Source of the DNA: Ceratothoa steindachneri
Lineage: Eukaryota > Arthropoda > Malacostraca > Isopoda > Cymothoidae
DNA: 64,000 nucleotides
Direction of reading: 5' to 3'
Assembly: GCA_963969495.1 (NCBI GenBank)
Contig: OZ018321.1
Location: forward strand, 193,562,087-193,626,086
Positions 10,365 to 22,058 of the stretch are shown here, in pieces (position 1 is the stretch's first letter; each line of letters starts with the position of its first letter). Both the position numbers and the translations under genes were made by a program. Below the pieces are notes generated by a model that saw only the letters and a list, made by a program, of their open reading frames with translations, had not been told where the DNA came from and did no database searches.

Positions 10365-12125
10365 GTCTTAGAAAGATGAGTTATTTAGTTATATTATTGA
10401 TGAAGATATAGATATAATATATGTAATAGAATCATGGGTTAATGAAAATAAATATAATGAAAACGTGAGTGAATTTGAACTACAGGGTTATGATATGTAC
10501 ATTAGTCAAAGGCGAGATAGGATGGGTAGTGGGTTGATTATTTATATCAAAAATAGCATCTCTTCAAATCTAAAAAATTCTATAAAGCAAGAAGAAGTTG
10601 AGTCACTGTGGATAGATATTAGGGTCAGTAAAAATAAGATAATACACTTGGGAGCCTTTTACAGACCACCTGGACAGACTGACTGTATTGATGAGCTAAT
10701 TATCAGGGAAATAAGGAAAGGATGTGAAGTAGATACAGTTATTCTTGGTGAGTTTAATTTAAATTCTGTGGACTGGGAAAATATGATAGGAAGGGATAGA
10801 GCAAGTTGTAAGTTTATAGAATGCTTTGAAGATAATTTTTCGAGTCACTGTGGATAGATATTAGGGTCAGTAAAAATAGGATAATACACTTGGGAGCCTT
10901 TTACAGGCCACCCGGACAGACTGACTGTATTGATGAGCTAATGATCAGGGAAATAATGAAAGGATGTGAAGTAGATACAATTATTCTTGGTGACTTTAAT
11001 TTAAATTCTTTGGACTGGAAAAATATGATAGGAAGGGATAGAGCAAGTTGGAAGTTTATAGAATGCTTTGAGGATAATTTTTTTACTCAATTTGTTAATA
11101 AACCAACAAGGGGTGCCAATATCTTAGATCTGGTTCTTTCAAATGATGATCACTTGGTTCAGGAATTGAATTTCGGAGAAACATTGGGAAATAGTGATCA
11201 TCAGATGGTTCGTTTTAACTTAGGAATAGTGAAAAGGAGAACATAAACAAACTCCACAAAAACTACAAATTTTATAGGGGAGATTACGATAAATTACAAA
11301 ACTTGCTAAATCAGATTAGGTGGGATATAGAATTCAGGGGAAAGAATACTTATGAGATGTGGGACACTTTTAAGACTATATTAAACATAGTCCAGGAGCA
11401 GTTTATCCCAATGAAGACTATTAGGAAGAAATGTAGGAAGCCGTTGTGATGGAATCAAAAGATGGCTAGGAAAATTTCTGAGAAGAAAAGGGCATACCAA
11501 AGTTTACAGAGAGAAAGAACTTTTGAGAATTTAAATTATTATAAGTTGACCAGAAATAAGCTAAATAAGATTATTAAGAAGAGCAAAAGGGCGGCAGAAA
11601 TTAATTTAGCTCAAAATAATAATAAAGATCCAAGAAAATTCTTTAGCTATTATAAAATTAATAACAAATCTAACAGTGATAAAATAGATATGAAGGGGTT
11701 TTGAAAGAATCTGATGAGGAAATAGTAGAGGTTCTTAATGATCATTTTTCTTCAGTATTTACCCAAGAGAATAAAGATAGATTAATTGATGATAATTCTA
11801 GGTTAAAGGAAGTAGTGTTGAATACCGTTAATGTGAACAGGGAAATAATTAAAGGACTTATATTAGAGTTAAATACTAGTAAGTCATCTGGCCCAGACAA
11901 CATTCATTCTAAGTTATTGAAAGCAGGTGTAGATAGTATTGCAGTAGCTCTTAAGAAGTTATATACTACATCACTAGAGTCTGGAGAAATACCTAATAAT
12001 TGGAAATTAGCGAATGTAGTGCCAATTTTTAAAAAGGGAAGTAAAGAGGACCCAAATAACTTTAGGTCGGTAAGCTTAACTTCTATCGTTTGTAAAATCC
12101 TTGAGAAGATAGTTAATTTACCTTG
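10365..12125 (+). pseudogene. CR1-A ORF2: endonuclease and RT N-terminus
   Basis: Endonuclease motifs are visible: IESWVNE, GSGLIIYIKN, LGAFYRPPG and the repeated ILG(D/E)FNLNS, then LDLVLSNDDHLV and NSDHQMVRF (11120-11215), the terminal SDH of apurinic-like endonucleases. A 242-bp stretch of this domain is tandemly duplicated. After a linker (11250-11460) come a basic region and the RT start (TSKSSGPDNIHSKLLKAG; VVPIFKKGSKED; SVSLTSIVCKILEKIV). At 12125 the frame is cut by the family C insertion and resumes at 16085. Several stops are present. Confidence 0.8.
10600..11083 (+). repeat. Tandem duplication of 242 bp in the endonuclease
   Basis: Bases 10600-10841 and 10842-11083 are near-identical direct repeats covering ESLWIDIRVSK to ECFEDNF. 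The first copy has G(E)FN where the second has G(D)FN, so the catalytic Asp survives only in the second unit. The repeat inserts a surplus block and shifts the reading frame at the junction. Confidence 0.9.
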
Positions 12126-12199
12126 AATCCCGGTCGATGGGTACCCTCTTGGGTAATGAGACCGTACTGTTGTTTTTAGTTGTATGCAGAACGGATTTT

Positions 12200-14810
12200 T
12201 CAATATGTGAATATATAACTGTGTAAGTCTTTGTGGTTTTTCCATTCTTTTTCTAATCTTGACTTAAAGATATTTACAGTTTTGCTGGTTACAGTTTCTG
12301 TTGAGAGTTTGTTCCATATTGAAGTGACTCTTGTCGGGAAGAAATTGGCTCTTGGACCGGACAAGTTCTGCACTAGGTACTTAAAGTAGTGTCCTCTTGT
12401 GTTAGTCGAGAGACCCGGAGTAAACATTGACCTGTCGCACAGCTTACAGTGGTTTCCTATTTGCAGTTCGTCATGTCCATGTGAAATCTTATATAGTTGT
12501 ATAACATCTGACCTCTGTATTCTAAAGTATAGGGTAGGTAGATTAAGGGCTTTTAGTCTCTCTGAATAGGAGAGATGAGAGATACTGTGAACTATGCGTG
12601 TTGCTCTACGCTGTATCCTCTCTACCATATCTCTGTCACTTTTAGTTTGGGGAGACCAGATTACTGATGCATACTCCAGATGGGGTCGAATAAGACTCTT
12701 GTACAGGGAAAGGAAGGCATCTTTTTCTAGATATTGGAATGTATGCTTAATTGCCCCAAGTATCTTGTTGGCTTTGTTGACTTGAGCTTGGACGTGGTTA
12801 CTAAAGCTTAGATTGCAATCAATAAGGACTCCCAGGTCCTTCTTTTCTGTGGTGTTCTGTAGTGTGTGATCTGTTCCATCATCTCTTGTCATTTTGTACT
12901 TGTGCTGGGGGTTGCTATTTCCCATGTGCATTACTTTGCATTTATCAGGGTGGAAATTCATTTGCATTTTAACTGACCATTCTTGTAGCATTTTCAAGTC
13001 TGCCTGTAAACAGTTAGTATGGGAGTTGCCTTCACAGTTTGGACAGTTGCATATATCTTTGTCATCTGCAAAGAGTGATATGAAGTTTTGTAGTTTGTCA
13101 GGTATATCACTGACAAATATCATAAAGAGAAGGGGGCCCATCACAGATTCCTGTGGTACGCCACTTGTAACTGGTTTCCAACATGATGCTGTACCACTTA
13201 CAAGAGATTTGTTACTGTGGATTTCCCCTTAGAGAAACCATGTTGTTGGACACATCTAAGATTATTGGCTTTGATATGTTGTATCATTGCCACCAAGATA
13301 ATTTTCTCTAGCATCTTGCATTATTGAGGTTAGAGATACTGGGCGATAGTTGGCTGGGTCAGCCTTATTTCCCTTCTTGTAAATGGGAGTGATGTTCGCT
13401 TCCCTCCACTGTTCTGGAAGCTCGGAGTTGGTGATGCTGGATTGGAATATTGCTGTCAGAGGTTTGGTTATTTCCTTTGCTACTTCTCTGATCCCTCACT
13501 GCCTTCATGTAGGTCATCGTTTCTCGGAGATTTATCAGTCTGAAGTTAATTCAGTTGCTTTAAAATCCTGCTCTCTGTAATTTCTATTGTTCCTAGCGCC
13601 TCATACTGGAGGGGTTTAGGTTCAAAGTCTGGAATGTTACTTCTGTCCTCTTGTGTAAAGGTCTTAAAGTATTGCTCATTTAGTGTTTCGGCTTTATCCT
13701 TATCGTTACTTACAAAGTTACCATGTGTATCCTTAAGGTCACCTACGTCAGTTTGAGTTTTCCTGCGGTTGTTGACATAGTTCCAAAAGGCTTTGTTATT
13801 GGTCTTGGCCGCCTTTGCTATTTTTTTTTTCTAGCTTATGTGTAAGCTACCCAGTCAAGTCTGCTCTTTGTATTCAGATATTTTATCCATGCGTGGTACT
13901 TTTTCCTAGCTTTGCGGAAGGCATCCTTGTTTATCCATGGTGGTTTGTTCTTACTCTTTAAATTTTTTGTTGGTATATGATCCCTCACTGCCTTCATGAT
14001 TCTTGATTGTAGTATATCAATGGCTTCTTGTGTTGACTTGCCCGCAAGCAATTCGTCCCATTCAATGCTTAGATCTTCTCTCATTTTTTCATAGTCTGCC
14101 TGCTCATAGTTCCATATTGTCCTCTTTTTTACCTGAGGTGTTGTGCAGAAGATGAATTTGAAGTCCAATCTGGAATGATCACTTGCTCATAGTGGCTCAT
14201 GATGTACTAGTTGTTTAATCATCCCTTGCTGATTACTAAATACAAGATCATCCAATGTTGAAGTCTGCTCATTTCTATATCTGGTTGGCTGGGTGACGTG
14301 CTGATGTAAATATATATCTTGTACACATTCAACGAATCTGGATGCAGGATTTTCTATGTTCAGCGTTTGAGGTGATGGGGTCCAGGTGATGCTCGGATGA
14401 TTAAAATCTCCTGTGATGAGTAGATGAGTTTTCTGTTTGTTAGTTGCCCACTTGAGAGTATCATGTAACGCTGTGTCTCGTGTAGTTGCAAGTAGAGGCG
14501 AGCCGGATCTATAGATGACCCCTAAAAGCAAGTTGTTGTTGTTGTGACATCCCTGTATAGTTACCCATGTGCAGTCTTGGAATGAGTCCATTGGGGGCTT
14601 GATCTGTTTAGCATTAAGTGTAGATCTTACATATATACATGTCCCTCTGGTATTTTCTGCGTATAAATCACTGGTGAATATATTGTATCCCTGAATTTGC
14701 ATAACAGATAACTCTGGCACTTCCCCATGTTTGGGTTTAATTTCTGTTATTAGTATTACATCATATTGCTTGTCATTTACTAAAACACAGAGCTCATCAT
14801 ATTTGTTCAT
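12200..14810 (-). pseudogene. Family C ORF2: endonuclease and RT
   Basis: The endonuclease is at 14810-14187 (LITEIKPKHG, GVIYRSGSP, ITGDFNHPSITW, LDDLVFSNQ), then a basic linker (14168-13836). The RT fingers at 13830-13240 are broken by stops. The palm to C-terminus, 13144-12200, is one open stretch of 314 codons: MGPLLFMIFVSD, catalytic LFADDKDI, KKDLGVLID, SLIRPHLEYASVIWSP, RIQRRATR. The endonuclease loses its frame before the usual SDH end. A 21-base segment at 13489-13509 is identical to 13978-13998 and replaces the expected sequence in the fingers. Confidence 0.8.
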
Positions 14811-15072
14811 AAATGAGTTATCTGTATTGATATATGATATTCTTAGTTCTGTTCACTTGTTTCCACCACTTTTCCCTTTCCTATTATCCACCTTTTGTTT
14901 GGTTGTTTTACTTGTTGGTCCTTCAGTTGTTCCCTCAAGTTTTTTTACTCCTCCAATTGTTTTTTGGTTAGATCAGGACCTATATAGATCTGGTTGTGGA
15001 TAGGGTGCGAGCTATTGCGTAATTCTTTGGCCTTGATCAATATCTGCTTCCTCTCACTTAAGCTGGCCATTG

Positions 15073-15964
15073 TTATCCTGAGAAGTCAGGCACATTCACA
15101 GTTTGGCTTTCCCATTCTTTGTGCATTATTGATGTTGATCTTAAGTGTAAACTCTCCTGAATAAGTTTAGTTACCCTGTTTATGTCACCCTCCTTCGAGT
15201 TTGTCTCAGGTAGATTATGTATGATAAGGTTGAATTTCCTGGCTTCTTGGTCTTCCTTTTCCTTCAATTTCAGATCTACTTTGCCAGTCAATGATTTTGT
15301 TACCATGTCATTTGTTTTGCTGACTATTTGCTCAATTAGCTGTTCTTCAGTTAATCTCCCAAGCCCTGTCTGTTGGGAGTTTACCTCTAAGCACTGCTGT
15401 GTTTCCTCTAGTCAAAGACTTCTGGCTTCTAAAGAGATGATGTTGTCACTCAGTTCACCCACTTTCTCTCCTAGGTTCATCTTTACATCGCTTAGTTCTT
15501 GGCTCACTTGGTTTATTTTCTCATTTACCCTCTGTATTTCTCCTGTCATTGCTACTATACTCTGGTAGAGCTTTTTTTGCCCCCCTTTTGCAGTTTTGGC
15601 AATACCAGTGGCATTCGTCTGGTTCGTCTGTTAATACTTGGTACAGGCTGTCAGAAACTTTTGCGCATTTCATGTGGAACCAGAGTACACATATTTCACA
15701 TTCTACGGCCTTATCACTCTCTTTTACCAACTCACCACATTCACCGCACTTATATGCTTCCCCTTTAGAAGTTGTGTTATCTTTCTCCATGTGTTTCTTA
15801 TTATTTGTGGCATTTCTTTTGCCGTTATATTCGGTTTTAAGCGTACTCACGTTAGCGCCACGGCGTCCACCTTCCGCCATCTTGAATCTTTGTTTAACTT
15901 TTTTTCCAACCTCTCCGTGGCAGTGTTTTTTTAAACCAGGCAAAATTTGGGGTCTTTGTGGCAA
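15073..15964 (-). pseudogene. Family C ORF1: PHD finger and coiled coil
   Basis: Read on the minus strand from 15964 (a better start may be MAEGGRRG near 15880). A PHD-type zinc finger lies at about 15755-15600: CGECGEL, CEICVLWFHMKC, then WYCQNC. After a shift near 15560 come heptad-like sequence (EIQRVNEKINQVSQEL) and, from 15306 on, KFNLIIHNLPE, resembling the RRM-like start of many CR1/L2 ORF1 proteins. Such ORF1 proteins bind the element RNA. One stop (about 15413) and one or more shifts break it. Confidence 0.75.
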
Positions 15965-16084
15965 AATAATACTGTCAGTTTATATCACATTCGCTTCAAC
16001 AATAACTAAATTCCTTTTCTTTGTTCACAAATTGTGTTCAAGTTTCACAAAAATCAGTCAAAACACAGAATTTGTAAGGAGCTT

Positions 16085-16328
16085 TGCTCATACTCTGACC
16101 ATCTAGAGTATCGTAGGTTAATAAATGATGCTCAGCATGGGTTTAGAAAAGGTAGATCGTGTTTAACAAATTTACTGGATTTTATGGATTATGTTACTAA
16201 ACAATTAGATAAGGGAGAAAATGTTGATGTAATTTACTTAGATTTTAGCAAAGCTTTTGATAAGGTTCTACATAGGAGACTAGTTCACAAATTAAAAATT
16301 CATGGAAAATGTGGGAAAGTTTTGAAAT
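16085..16328 (+). pseudogene. CR1-A RT, second piece
   Basis: The sequence reads DHLEYRRLINDAQHGFRKG, SCLTNLLDFMDYVTKQLD and YLDFSKAFDKVLH, the RT blocks that follow the piece ending at 12125. It is cut at about 16328 (GKVLK) by the family B insertion and resumes at 18813 (WIAEWLKDRKQRV). This stretch is open and in one frame. Confidence 0.85.
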
Positions 16329-18812
16329 AAGAACATAAGAAAAGAAGGAGACTGCAAAAGACCATTCATGGCCTACACTTGGCAGCTCCTGTTCCAGCCA
16401 ACACACAAAAGATTTCTTACCAGAGAAAAGTCATCAACATTGTCACCCTTTACAGGAGTTCGTCAGATCTAATCTACAATATACATAAAATGCATCCAGA
16501 GGATTATGTCCATTCATGCAACCGCAAAATATAATCTCCCCACTCCTTAGAAAAATATATACATATGTACATAAAAAAAAGTCAGTCCCATCTAGCAGCT
16601 TCATCCATATATTTATCTAATCTATTCTTAAAACTACCCAGAGAGGAGGCTTCTATCACATGTCTAGTGAGCCTATTCCATTCATCTACCACACGATTTG
16701 TAAACCAATTCCTCCCAATCTCCTTTCTAAACCTATACTTATCAAGCTTAAACCCATTGCTACGTGTCCTGTCATGTTCACTAAGTATAAGAACCTTACC
16801 CAGATCCCCTTTATTATATCCATTTACCCATTTGAAGACTTCAATCAATTCCCCTCTGACTCTTCTCCTTTCCAATGTATGTAGATTTAGTTTTCTGAGC
16901 CTTTCACCATAAGGTAAGCTCCTTAGCCCACCAATCATCTTTGTCATCCTTCTCTGCACAGACTCAAGCAAATCAATATCCTTCCTATAATATGGTGACC
17001 AAAATTGTACTGCATAGTCTAGATGAGGCCTAACTAGCGCCAGATACAGTTTTAGAATGACTTCAGCACTCTTATTGCTTACACTCCTCCTAATGAATCC
17101 CAATATCCTATTAGCTTTATTCTTAGCATTTAGGCATTGCTTTCTAGGATGAAGGTCTGAACTTACCAAAATACCCAAGTCCCTCTCCCAATCGGTCCTC
17201 CCTAAAATTCTCCCATTTAATTTATAACTATTCAATGGATTATTTCTACCTATACTAAGTACACTACATTTGTCTATGTTAAACTTCATTTGCCATTTCT
17301 CGGCCCAATTGGACAGAATGGTCAATTCCTCCTGCATTACAACAGCATCAGAATCAGCCCTAATGGCCCTACCTAGCTTAGTATCATCAGCAAATTTACT
17401 CAGGTCACTACTTATACCTATGTCAAGATCATTAATATAAATTAAGAATAGCAAGGGACCCAAAACAGATCCATGCGGAACTCCACTGCTAACACACCCC
17501 CACTCAGATTTAACTCCATCTATACTAACTCTTTGTTGTCTGTCACCAAGCCATGACTGAATCCACCTAAATATACTGCCATCGATCCTGTGTGCTTTAA
17601 CTTTGCTCAGAAGCCGTAAGTGTGGCACTCGATCAAAAGCCTTACTAAAGTCCAAGTATAAAATATCATAGTTTTCATCATTATCTGCTGCTTCATACAC
17701 CTTACTATAAAAAGACAGCAAATTAGTCAGACAGGATTTACCCTTACTAAAGCCATGCTGTGATTCTTTTATCAACTTATGCTTATCCAAGTGATCTCTA
17801 ATATTCCTTGCTATAATAGATTCCATCATTTTCCCTACCACTGATGTCAAACTTACTGGTATGTAATTAGATATATTTGTTTTATCCCCTTTCTTAAATA
17901 TAGGTATCACATTGGCTTTCTTCCATGCCACTGGCACAATGCCAGTCTCCAATAATTTTCTAAAGATGCATGCTAGGGGCTCACTTAACACATCCTTCCA
18001 TTCTTTCAAAATTCTAGGAAAGACCTCATCAGGACCAGGTGCTTTACTACTTTTGATTTTATCAATTTCCTTTGTCACTATCTCCTTTGTGATCAAGATA
18101 TCCTTTAATTTCTCTTCATCATTACCCTGAAAGATCATTGACACCTCAGGTATATTTAGAGTATCCTCCTGTGTAAATACTGAGAGAAAAAAGTCATTTA
18201 GCATTCCAGCCATTGAGTCCCTATCACTCAATAATTCTCCATTGGAATCTATAAGTGGGCCTATTTTATCTCTAACCTTAGTTTTGTATAATTGATAAAA
18301 ACTTTTAGGATCTTCCTTTGCCCTATTTGCCACTTTAATTTCATAATTTCTCCTTGCTACTCTAACTAACTTTTTAACATCTCTTGCTAGTTCATTATAT
18401 CTCTGCCTTAAGTGATCCTCTCCATTTTTTATTTTCCTATAAATGCCCTTTTTAATGCCAATATAATGCTTAATTTTGTCTGTCATCCATTTTGGGTCAT
18501 TATTTTTAGTCCTAATCTCCTTATATGGAATGTTAATCATCTGACCTGTAATTAATTGCTCAATTATTCTTTCATACTCTTCTTTAATTGTAATCTCTTC
18601 CTCCTGGTGATTATTGTCTCGACTAACTGATATCTTTGAATCTATTCCTGAATTGATTTCATTGCCTGGTTTCTGTACAACTGCCTCCAGGTAAGTCCTT
18701 AGCCCATTATAATTTGCTCTTCTAAAGTCAGGAATTTTAACATTGTTCATGCTACTATCAATACCATTCCATTTCATCTTGAATCTAATTTCACAATGGT
18801 CACTATTACCCA
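16329..18812 (-). mobile_element. CR1-like family B, nested, 5'-truncated
   Basis: The minus-strand element is inserted between GKVLK and WIAEW of the CR1-A RT. Its 3' end on the minus strand is at the left, with the tail TTCTTATGTTCTTA; the 5' end is truncated inside the endonuclease (NSDHCEIRF). The same 3' UTR piece recurs at 28505-28659. A very long open frame suggests it is younger than its host copy. Confidence 0.85.
16582..18812 (-). pseudogene. Family B ORF2: RT, long open frame
   Basis: One uninterrupted minus-strand frame runs from the last endonuclease residues (LGNSDHCEIRF) to the stop after DEAARWD; the open frame continues about 20 codons upstream into foreign CR1-A sequence. 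Domains: basic linker, then from about residue 275 the RT with SSKAPGPDEVFPRILKE, NVIPIFKKGDK, PVSLTSVVGKMME, LYLDFSKAFDRVPH, GVPHGSVLGPLLFLIYIND, catalytic KFADDTKLG and thumb LVRPHLDYAVQFWSP. All RT core motifs look complete. Lacking the endonuclease and its own start, it is a dead 5'-truncated copy. Confidence 0.85.
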
Positions 18813-19640
18813 ACTGGATAGCTGAATGGCTGAAAGACAGGAAACAGAGAGTGGCACTGAATGAGGTGGTCACAGCGGAGAGACATTATCAGTGGCGTAC
18901 CTCAGAGATCAGTTGTAGGGCCATTATTATTCATTTCAATGATTTTGGAGAGGGTGTAAATAGCAGTGTCAATTTATGCTGCTGACACTAAATTGGCAGC
19001 TGTAGTCAAAAAAGTTGCTGAGTGAAGAGTGACTTAAGTTATTAGCTTGGGCTAAGAAGTGGCAGATGACTTTTAACCCTAAAAAAATGCAAAGTTCTTA
19101 ACATGGGAAGGGATAATAGAGAATTTAGCTATGAAATGGATGGGAATTGACTGAATTCAGTTGAGGATGAGAAGGACTTAGGCATAGTAGTAGATAGGTC
19201 ACTGAAGTTTTCAAAACAGTTTATTGAGGCAAAAAATAGAGCAAATAGGGTGCTAGGATACATTAACAGGAATGTTAGCTACAAGAGCAAAGAGGTTATC
19301 CTTAAACTCTATAATTCGTATGTTAGGCCACATTTAGAGTACTGTATACAAGCATGGTCACCACATTTTAGACATGACATCAACATGCCTTAGTCAGTAC
19401 AAAGGAGGGCAACAAAAATAATACCTTCCCTGAAGCACCTTGAATATGAAGATAGACTGAGGGAATTAAATATATTCTCATTTGAGAGAAGATATGATTG
19501 AGCTTTATAAAATCTGTTCTGGGATGGATAAGTTGGATTTTAGCAAATTATTTGAGTTTGAAGGTAGTAATAGGACTAGGGGTCACCACTTAAAAATTTA
19601 AAAAAACAGAGGTGCAGGTTGGATGTTAGAAAATATTTTT

Positions 19641-20637
19641 GGTAATACTTCAGATTAGGGGCCAACAGTAGGTGGCGCTGTTAGTAGGCTACAATTTTGG
19701 GCTACAATATATGTCTTATAATGTCAGATGGTAGATCTGATGTGACCAATCACTGCATTATATTTTTTTATTGTTTTGGGGGTTTGTAACCTTTATTTTG
19801 TATTATTTACTAAATATCTGCACCTCTGCTTGTTTATAGTTTTTCTAAGTTAGGTAAAGTTTCTTTATGTCTTTTATTGTTTTTCCTATTTTTTTTGTTT
19901 CGCGAACAATAACAGATTTTTACTGGCAACATTGTAGCTATAAATAGGACCTGCTACGCAAAAGTTTTGGTTTCATCATGCTCTAGTTGTGGTTCTTCAT
20001 TATTCAAATTCAGCTTAATTTTGCATGACTTCAAAAAACTTTGGGATTTTTTTAGAGGCGCATAAACTAATCGAGAAAACTATAAAATGCCCAAAATGCA
20101 ATGCAAATTTAATTTTTTCAGAAAATTTAATGTTTAGTTGCAATAAAATATACGTAAACAAAAACAGTAAGCAACAGTGGTGCCGTTTCAAACAATTAGC
20201 GCGTAGGTACATTTTTCGCAGGTTCCCATTTAAGTTTAAAAGACATTATTGAAATTTAATATTTTTTCATAATTAAGCGTTTTGCGTAAGTAAGTATTGT
20301 TTGTCATTAGGTTACCAGGTTTTTTTCTGCCAGTTTAAAGCTGTTGTTGTTCGCAGCAAAACAAAAAATACACAAAATAAAATAGGAAAAAACCCCACTA
20401 AATTCAAGGGGACTGCTCGTGGGGAAGATATCACTGCGGGGAACTATCCTACAATGATCCTGAGTTTTAATCAATTGGATGAGGGTCTGGGGGGCACAGC
20501 CCCCCCAGTATATACTCTTATACAAAAAAAATAACGCCGTGAATGGTCACATCTGACACTACCGTCTGATGTCATAAGACAAATTGTAGCCTATAAACAG
20601 TGCCACCTACCATGCACCTCTAAACTGGAGTGTTACC
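19641..20637 (+). mobile_element. Merlin-type DNA transposon, TSD ATATTTTT
   Basis: The ends are long inverted repeats of about 110 bases, starting GGTAATACTTCAG at the left and matching the complement of ...GTGTTACC at the right, with TAGGTGGC.CTGT..TAGGCTACAA shared. A perfect 8-base duplication ATATTTTT flanks it (19633-19640 and 20638-20645), inside the CR1-A T-run whose unfilled form is seen at 7420. Ends starting GG, an 8-base duplication and an ISXO2-like transposase remnant point to Merlin rather than hAT. Confidence 0.8.
20025..20275 (+). pseudogene. Merlin (ISXO2-like) transposase N-terminal remnant
   Basis: The frame shows CPKCNANL, then QWCRFKQ, a zinc-ribbon arrangement of ISXO2/IS1595-like transposases. 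After one frameshift near 20205 it reads TFFAGSHLSLKDIIEIL, the block that follows the ribbon in that family. The DDE core is not present in the remaining few hundred bases, so the element is non-autonomous. Its activity would have needed a complete relative elsewhere. Confidence 0.7.
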
Positions 20638-20995
20638 ATATTTTTTTGGCCAATAAAGTGGTAGATTACTGGAATAGTTTGCCATTTGAGACGGTAGACA
20701 GTCCACTGCTCGTGGTGGAGATATCACTGCGGAGAACTACCCTACAATGATCCTGAGTTTTAATCAATTGGATGAGGGTCTGGGGGGCACAGCCCCCCCC
20801 CAGTATATACTCTTATACAAAAAAAATGCCGTGATTGGTCACATCTGACACTACCGTCTGACGTCATAAGACAAATTGTAGCCTATAAACAGTGCCACCT
20901 ACCATGCACCCCTAAACTGAAGTGTTACCATATTTTTTTGCAAATAAAGTGGTAGATTTCTGGAATAGTTTGCCATTTGAGACGGTAGACAGTCC
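20412..20995 (+). repeat. Tandem duplication of 293 bp across the Merlin right end
   Basis: Units 20412-20704 and 20705-20995 each contain the right half of the Merlin element, its right inverted repeat, the TSD and about 65 bases of CR1-A sequence. The junction joins CR1 sequence (ACAGTCC) to the Merlin interior (ACTGCTCG). The duplication therefore happened after the Merlin insertion. Confidence 0.9.
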
Positions 20996-21308
20996 AAACT
21001 TGTATGTATTCAAACGCAGATTAGATGATTTTATAGGGAGGGAGGGTTAACTTTGGGGGGTATTCTAGACTCATTCCTGTGGATGCACTTTTTTATTATT
21101 GTATATTATGATTGATTTTGATTTTGATGAGTTTTAATGATGATGCTTTTAGTTTTTGACACATTCCTGTGTATGGTTCAAATTGTATATTGTAGATGCA
21201 TGATTGGACACAATCCTATGGATTGTTTAAATTGTATATTGTAGATGCATGATCTGACACAATCCTAAAGATGCATTTTGTGAATGGGTTTTGACAGATG
21301 TGGATAAC

Positions 21309-22058
21309 ATAACATAACATAACATAACATAATTTAACGGATGACAAAAGCCACAAGGGCCTATCAAAGGTCATCCGTATCCATCAAATCCCACCCATAT
21401 AATGCATCCATAGGATTTTGTCAGATCATGCAGCTACAATATACAATTTAACAATCCATAGGAATGTCCAACCATGCATCTACAATATATAATTTAAAGC
21501 CTCCATAGGAGTCTGTCAAAAACAAAATCAAAATCCCCCAAAATATACAATAAAAAGAAACTACATCCACAGGAATGAGTCAAGAAACATATCCACATAC
21601 CAAAAAGTAAGAAATTAACCCTCCATCCCCATATAATCATCCAATCTGCGCTTGAAAACATTCAAGTTTGGGCTGTCTACAGTCTCAGGTGGCAAACTAT
21701 TCCAATAATCTACCACTCTGTTAGTGAAAAAATATTTTCTAACATCCAGTCTGCACCTCTGTTTTTTAATCTTTAAGTGGTGGCCTCTAGTTCTATTACT
21801 ACCTTCTAACTCAAATAACTTGCTGAAATCTAATTTATCCATCCCAGAAAAGATTTTAAAAAGCTCAATCATATCTCCCCTCACACACCTTCTTTCAAAT
21901 GAAAACATATTTAATACCCTCAGTCTATCTTCATATTGAAGGTGCTTCAGGGATGGTATTATTTTTGTTGCCCTCCTTTGTACTGACTCTTAATAAGTTT
22001 ATATCATGTCTAAAATGTGGTGACCATGCCTGTATACAGTACTCTAAATGTGGCCTGA
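21309..22058 (-). mobile_element. CR1-A fragment in reverse, inside the 3' UTR
   Basis: It starts with the family tail in reverse (AACATAACATAACATAA) and runs back into the RT C-terminus. An open minus-strand stretch at 21908-21615 shows FERRCVRGDMIELFKIFSGM and FFTNRVVDYWNSLPPETV. It splits the 3' UTR of the long copy: GATGTGGAT is at the left and GACCTTTGATAGGCCC resumes at the right. It is therefore one of the last insertions in this stack. Confidence 0.85.

Larger units (their letters stand above)
12126..16085 (-). mobile_element. CR1/L2-like family C, near full length, nested
   Basis: This minus-strand element lies inside the RT of the long CR1-A copy: ...KILEKIVN ends at about 12120 and DHLEYRRLINDAQHG resumes at about 16092. 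It contains ORF1 (PHD finger and coiled coil), then ORF2 (endonuclease, RT). Its 3' end on the minus strand is close to GGGATTCAAGG. Unlike most copies here it is not strongly 5'-truncated. I see no clear target duplication. Confidence 0.8.
18813..21030 (+). pseudogene. CR1-A RT, third piece and C-terminus
   Basis: From WIAEWLKDRKQRVALNE the RT continues through the FADD-box region (shifted, about 18975-19000), ANRVLGYINRNVS (19245-19275), SYVRPHLEYCIQAWSPH (19318-19368) and the basic C-terminus. The Merlin insertion at 19641 splits the last block; RT sequence (VVDYWNSLPFETVDSP) follows at 20655 and again, through a tandem duplication, at about 20950. Stops and shifts are frequent. Confidence 0.75.

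Noticed and set aside
13978..13998. CRISPR-like direct repeat (with 13489-13509)
   Set aside because: Only two copies exist, 489 bp apart, inside a retrotransposon reading frame.
19641..20637. hAT identity for the 8-bp TSD transposon
   Set aside because: The ends start GG rather than CAG, and the transposase remnant has an ISXO2-like zinc ribbon and SHLSL block.
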